DNA of 40,358 nt from Acidimicrobiaceae bacterium (GTDB lineage: Bacteria > Actinomycetota > Acidimicrobiia > Acidimicrobiales > RAAP-2): positions 26,059 through 66,416 of the forward strand of contig PLER01000092.1 in NCBI GenBank assembly GCA_003136495.1. Direction: 5' to 3'. Both the position numbers and the translations under genes were made by a program. This document shows positions 35,997-40,358 of the stretch, in pieces (within the stretch, counting starts at the first letter, position 1; each line of letters begins with the position of its first letter). Under the pieces are notes generated by a model. The model worked only from the letters and a program-made list of their open reading frames with translations. It was not told the DNA's origin and did no database searches.

Positions 35997-37282
35997 AGAA
36001 ACGGCAGGTACTCGCGAAGCTCCCAATCGGTGGTCGCCGCCTCGAAGCTCTCCCACTCCGTTCGTTTGATCGCGATGTGCTGTGCGACGAGGTCCGCTCC
36101 GATCGCGTCAGAAAGTTCGTGGTCGCTCTCTAAGGCGTCGAGCGCGAGGGCCAGCGAGCCCGGCACGCCCACGGTCGCGTCAATGGTGTCGAGCCCGTTG
36201 CCACCCTCGGGCGCACCGGGGTCACTCTTGGCGGATACGCCCAACCGCGCCGCCTGCAGCACTGCCGCCGCGGCGGTGTGGATGACGGCCGCGCCGTCGC
36301 TGAGTCGGTGCTCGAGACGAGCCCCTCGACCACGTTCGCTCGGCACGCGAATCGTGGCGCCACGGTGGTCGTAGCCCCAGTTCGCCCAGTAGCCCGAGAG
36401 CGACGCGGGTCGAAGGCGCTTGTACGCGTTCACCGTCGGCGCACAGAGCCCCGCGAGGGCGCGGTGGTGGTCGAGTAAGCCGCCGATGGCACCCTTTGCC
36501 AGCGCCGACAGACCGTCGGGCGTCGACGCGTCGTTGATCACGTTCTCACCGTCGTTGTTGGTGAAGGAGAAGTTCACGTGCAGGCCCGATCCCCCTCGAT
36601 CACTCAAGGGCTTACCCATGAACGTGACGAGCAGACCGAGCCGCTGGGCCACTTCGCGCGCGAGGACCTTAAAGAGGAACGCGTCATCGGCCGCGCGTAA
36701 CGCGTCGCGGTAGCGCAGGGTGAATTCGAATTGGGGAGTGTCGTACTCGGAGTTCACCGACTCCAGAGGAATGTCGGCCTCGGCGCAGGCCGCCCAGATG
36801 GCGTCGATGAGGCCGTAGGGATCGACCGCCGCGCCGGTGCCGTAGACGAACGCACCGGGCGTGTCTAGGGGCTTCCACCCGCCGCGGTCGTCGGCCACGA
36901 ACACGTACGCCTCGAGCTCGAAGCCGACCTGGGGCTCGTAGCCGAGCGCCCGCCACTCCCCGATCGCTCGCTCCAGTGCGCACCTCGGCGATACGGCGAC
37001 CGGTTCACCGTTTCGCTCCAGGGACGCCACGACCACCGACGTGTTCGCCTCCCAACTCGCTCGAACGTCCTTGAGTCGGTACACCGCGTCAAAGTCGGGT
37101 AGTCCCTCGTTCCAGTGACTGCCGGGTGCCTCCGGGGTCATCCCCCGGTTGTAGCCCAGCGCCCAGGTGCCGGTGCAGTGGCGCACGCCGTGCGCACCCA
37201 CGTCAGCGGGGACGTACTTGCCTCGGGCGAGGCCGAGGTGGTCGGGCCACAGGACCCGTACGCGTTCAAGTGCACTAGCCAT
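35993..37282 (-). CDS. Glutamine synthetase-like ligase (gamma-glutamyl-amine/anilide synthetase type)
   Basis: VGFELEAYVF, NSEYDTPQFEFTLRYRDALRAADD, GGSGLHVNFSF, NAYKRLRP; start at ATG 37282 (MASALERVRVLWPDHLGLARGKYV) with GAGGAGG upstream. Confidence 0.88.
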   Translation of the reverse strand: MASALERVRVLWPDHLGLARGKYVPADVGAHGVRHCTGTWALGYNRGMTPEAPGSHWNEGLPDFDAVYRLKDVRASWEANTSVVVASLERNGEPVAVSPRCALERAIGEWRALGYEPQVGFELEAYVFVADDRGGWKPLDTPGAFVYGTGAAVDPYGLIDAIWAACAEADIPLESVNSEYDTPQFEFTLRYRDALRAADDAFLFKVLAREVAQRLGLLVTFMGKPLSDRGGSGLHVNFSFTNNDGENVINDASTPDGLSALAKGAIGGLLDHHRALAGLCAPTVNAYKRLRPASLSGYWANWGYDHRGATIRVPSERGRGARLEHRLSDGAAVIHTAAAAVLQAARLGVSAKSDPGAPEGGNGLDTIDATVGVPGSLALALDALESDHELSDAIGADLVAQHIAIKRTEWESFEAATTDWELREYLPFL

Positions 37283-37333
37283 AACGCCTCCTCGGGTGAC
37301 GTCGCGAACGTAGCACGGGCCCGGTCGAGGGGT

Positions 37334-37377
37334 TTGTAATGTGAAGGAGTCATTTGAATACAAACGATTTCCGGAGG
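37334..37377 (+). promoter_or_regulatory. Shared promoter/operator block, copy 2 (GS-like | FAH divergent region)
   Basis: TTGTAATGTGAAGGAGTCATTTGAATACAAACGATTTCCGGAGG; contains TTTG-N4-CAAA(C) (37353-37365). Confidence 0.55.
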
Positions 37378-37381
37378 CCGG

Positions 37382-38275
37382 GTGGAGTTTCGACGCATAC
37401 TTCTTGACGGCAACGTCGTCGAGGTCACCCGCGACGGTGACACCCTCGTCGCGGCCGACGGACGTCGCGTTGAGGCCGAGCGCGCGACGCACCTCCCGCC
37501 CGTCTCGCCGAGCAAGATTCTCTGTTGTCACCTCAACCACGTCTCACGCGTTCGTGAGTTCGAGCTGGAGCTTCCGCCCGCACCCACCTGGTTTCAGAAA
37601 CCCGTGTCCTCGCTCAACACCCACCACGGTGCGGTGGTGCGACCCGCCAACTGTCACTACTTGAACTTCGAGGGTGAGGTGGCCATCGTCATTGGCCGCA
37701 CCGCGCGCAACATCCGACTCGCCGACGCGGAGCACTACATCGCGGGCTACACCATCGCCAACGACTTCGGTCTGCACGACTTTCGAGACACCGACGCTGG
37801 CTCGATGTTGCGCGTGAAAGGCGCCGACACGCTCTGCCCCCTGGGGCCGGGCCTCGTAACGTCGTGGGACTTTAGGGGCAAGTCCCTCACCACGAGCGTC
37901 AACGGTGTGGTACGACAAGACGGCTCCACCGACGAGATGGCCTGGGACATGCACTACCTCGTCACGGACCTCGCTCGGCTGATCACGTTGGTACCTGGCG
38001 ACGTCATCCTCTCGGGCACGCCCGCCTTCTCTCGCCCCGTAGAGCCGGGCGACGTCGTCACCGTCGAGGTCGAGGGCCTCGGCGCGCTCACCAACCACGT
38101 AGTCGCATCACCGGAACCCGTCAGCGACGAAGTGGGCGCCCAACCCACCGCCAGCGAAGAGGTCCTCTCCACCACCTTCGGCGGTGACTGGGAGTTCCGC
38201 GGACAGCGCCGTCCCGCGCCCACGGACCGTGATTCCCTCCCCTCGCCTCGCGTGCCCGCGAGGTTTCGCTCATGA
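37382..38275 (+). CDS. Fumarylacetoacetate hydrolase family protein (HpaG-like decarboxylase/isomerase)
   Basis: GTG start with GGAGG. NFEGEVAIVIGRTARNI, YIAGYTIANDFGLHD, CPLGPGLV, LVPGDVILSGTP. Confidence 0.9.
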   Translation: MEFRRILLDGNVVEVTRDGDTLVAADGRRVEAERATHLPPVSPSKILCCHLNHVSRVREFELELPPAPTWFQKPVSSLNTHHGAVVRPANCHYLNFEGEVAIVIGRTARNIRLADAEHYIAGYTIANDFGLHDFRDTDAGSMLRVKGADTLCPLGPGLVTSWDFRGKSLTTSVNGVVRQDGSTDEMAWDMHYLVTDLARLITLVPGDVILSGTPAFSRPVEPGDVVTVEVEGLGALTNHVVASPEPVSDEVGAQPTASEEVLSTTFGGDWEFRGQRRPAPTDRDSLPSPRVPARFRS

Positions 38276-39738
38276 ACGACGAACGCGTCAACGTCGGCGG
38301 CGTCGAGGTCGCGACCGGTCACTTCATCCACAACCAACGCGTGTCTTCGGCCGCGACGTTCGAGGTTCGCTCGCCGCTCGACTGGTCGCTCACACTCGCC
38401 AACGTCGCCCGCGGCACTTCGAAGGAGAGTGACCTGGCCCTTTCGGCGGCCTCGGAGGCCTTCGCGAGTTGGGCGAACCTACACGTCAAAGAACGCGGCC
38501 AGTACCTGCGCCGACTAGCCGACTTGATCGACGACAACGTGGAACGACTCGCGATCGTCGAATGTCTCGACACCGCGATGCTCGAAGAGAGTCTGCGACG
38601 TCGCGTCATCGCCCGGGGGGCGCGCAACTTCCGCGCCTACGCCGATCTCGCCGAGGAGTACCAGTCACGACGTTGGGCGTCCAACGGCACGCACAACACG
38701 GTTCTGCGGATGCCCGCCGGACCGACGGTGGTGATCACGCCGTGGAACGCGCCGTTCTTGTTGTCGACCTGGAAGTGCGCCCCGGCGCTCGCTGCGGGCA
38801 ACACGGTGGTGCTGAAACCGGCCGAGTGGGCCCCGCTCAGTTGTTCTGTGTTGATGGACCTCGTCCTCGAGGCAGAGTTCCCGCCCGGCGTCATCAACCT
38901 CGTTCAGGGCTTCGGTGAGGAGGTCGGCGCGGCGCTGGTGAGCGATTCTCGGGTCCGTCGGATCTCCTTCACCGGTTCACCGCAGACGGGTCGGGCGATC
39001 GGCGTCACGGCGGCCAAGAACCTGGTGCCCTTCACGGCCGAGCTCGGTGGCAAGGGTCCCTTCGTCGTATACGACGACGCCGATCTCGATCTCGCCGCCC
39101 GACAAGCGGCTCTCATGTACGACGACGCCGGTCAGGTCTGCTTGGCGGGCACGCGACTCTTGGTACAGGAGTCAGTGCGCGACGACTTCTTGGACCGGTT
39201 CACGTCCGAAACGGAGCGGCACGTCCTCGGCGACAGCCGCGACAAGGTCACCACCATCTCCCCGCTCATTCACCCCGATCACCTCCGCCGGGTGGAGGGG
39301 TTCGTTGAACGCTCCCTTGCCGCCGGTGACACGTTGGTCTTCGGTGGCGAGCGTCTCCGTCGCGACGGCCTGTGGTTCGAGCCGACGCTCATCGAACCAC
39401 GATCCAACGACGCCGAGATCGTGCAGAACGAGGTCTTTGGTCCCGTGTTGACCTTACAAACCTTCGCCACCGAGGAAGAAGCCATAGATCTGGCGAACTC
39501 GACGCCCTACGGGCTCTCGGCGATGGTCTTCACCGCCGACCAGCGGCGGGCCGATCGCTTCGGTCTCGGCGTGCGGGCCGGCACCATCTGGGTGAACTGC
39601 TTTTTGATACGCGACCTCACCGCACCCTTCGGCGGCACCGGGATCAGTGGGATCGGCCGCGAAGGTGGCGACTACGCCCTCGACTTCTACAGCGACGTGA
39701 AGACCTACCAGGTCAAAGAGGAGACGACCCGTGGGTGA
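38272..39738 (+). CDS. Aldehyde dehydrogenase (HpaE-like position in meta-cleavage cluster)
   Basis: ITPWNAPFLLSTWK, FTGSPQTGRAI, FTAELGGKGP (Glu), DDAGQVCLAGTRL (Cys); ATGA overlap with FAH gene. Confidence 0.93.
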   Translation: MNDERVNVGGVEVATGHFIHNQRVSSAATFEVRSPLDWSLTLANVARGTSKESDLALSAASEAFASWANLHVKERGQYLRRLADLIDDNVERLAIVECLDTAMLEESLRRRVIARGARNFRAYADLAEEYQSRRWASNGTHNTVLRMPAGPTVVITPWNAPFLLSTWKCAPALAAGNTVVLKPAEWAPLSCSVLMDLVLEAEFPPGVINLVQGFGEEVGAALVSDSRVRRISFTGSPQTGRAIGVTAAKNLVPFTAELGGKGPFVVYDDADLDLAARQAALMYDDAGQVCLAGTRLLVQESVRDDFLDRFTSETERHVLGDSRDKVTTISPLIHPDHLRRVEGFVERSLAAGDTLVFGGERLRRDGLWFEPTLIEPRSNDAEIVQNEVFGPVLTLQTFATEEEAIDLANSTPYGLSAMVFTADQRRADRFGLGVRAGTIWVNCFLIRDLTAPFGGTGISGIGREGGDYALDFYSDVKTYQVKEETTRG

Positions 39739-40358
39739 GATCGTGGGCGCGGGTTTCCTCGCCCACGTCCCGACCATCGTGCTCCCCGACGCGGAGCGAC
39801 GTGCCCTCAATCACGGCAGAGAGAGCACGCTCTACAGCGGACTGCACCAACTACGTCGCGAGGTCTTCGACGAACTGCGCCCCGATCTCGTGATCGTCTT
39901 CGACAGTCACTGGTTCACTACCGTCGAGTTCGTCGTCACGGCCGCCGAACGTCGGCTCGGGTTTTTCACGTCCGAGGAGCTGCCGCGGGGGATGTCGAGC
40001 GTCCCCTACGACGTCAAGGGCGATCCCCTCTTCGCCACACTCGTCGGCTACATCGCCGCGACGACTCCGCAGTGTTGGCTCACGCCGGTTGACAACGAAC
40101 ACCTGCCGATCACCTACGCCACGACGAACTTCTTCCCGTTCCTACAAGGCGAGGAGGCCTGGATCTCGGTCAGCACGTGTCAAACGGCCGAACCACGGGA
40201 CTTCGCCCTCGTCGGTGAGGTCATCGCCGACGCGGTCGCCCAGAGCGACCGTCGCGTGGTGCTCATCGCGTCGGGTGCCCTCAGTCACACCTTCCATACG
40301 CTGCGCACGTTGCGTGACCACGAAGCCGCGGAAGAAGAGCACATCTTCTCCGAAGCGG
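39731..40358 (+). CDS. LigB-type class III extradiol dioxygenase (3,4-dihydroxyphenylacetate 2,3-dioxygenase-like), 3' truncated by window end
   Basis: GTG 39731 overlaps the ALDH stop; open to window end (no stop, so absent from ORF list). GEIVGAGFLAHVPTIVLPD, VIVFDSHWFTTVEFVV, VLIASGALSHTFHTLR. Confidence 0.85.
   Translation, partial: MGEIVGAGFLAHVPTIVLPDAERRALNHGRESTLYSGLHQLRREVFDELRPDLVIVFDSHWFTTVEFVVTAAERRLGFFTSEELPRGMSSVPYDVKGDPLFATLVGYIAATTPQCWLTPVDNEHLPITYATTNFFPFLQGEEAWISVSTCQTAEPRDFALVGEVIADAVAQSDRRVVLIASGALSHTFHTLRTLRDHEAAEEEHIFSEA

Noticed and set aside
37283-37540. N-terminal extension of the GS-like ORF
   Set aside because: It crosses the divergent intergenic region and FAH 5' end; ATG 37282 with GAGGAGG fits the family start.

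Overview
This is a dense, high-GC actinobacterial chromosomal window; Acidimicrobiia-like is an inference. I see no tRNA, rRNA, CRISPR array, transposon or prophage. From left to right it contains: glutamate synthase gltB (5' truncated) and gltD; an acyl-CoA synthetase; a LOG-family protein; fused F420 synthase fbiC; transaldolase and transketolase; a thioesterase; a small membrane-protein chain ending in trmI; a ferredoxin; the complete Pup-proteasome locus (mpa/arc, dop, pup, prcB, prcA, pafA); tatA, tatC and a HelY-like helicase; a double-length ThyX-like protein; a DUF4193-like acidic zinc-ribbon protein; a GNAT protein; an Arg/Pro-rich protein; an HtrA protease; an SDR; two tandem CrcB-like genes; secreted proteins; and a right-hand catabolic-looking cluster (class I glutamine amidotransferase, cytochrome P450, glutamine-synthetase-like ligase, FAH family, aldehyde dehydrogenase, LigB-type extradiol dioxygenase cut by the window end). 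The main observations are: (i) the right-hand cluster combines gamma-glutamylation-type genes, a P450 and homoprotocatechuate-type meta-cleavage genes, and its two divergent intergenic regions share a TTGTAAT...TTTG-N4-CAAAC...GGAGG block, suggesting one regulon; (ii) dop has no ATG/GTG/TTG/CTG codon that would include its conserved ETEYG N-terminus, suggesting an ATT or ATC start or a sequence error; (iii) Pup ends in GGE, and pafBC are absent between pafA and tatA; (iv) ten genes have TANNNT 6-7 nt before the start codon, indicating leaderless transcripts. All product names come from reading motifs; no searches were run.
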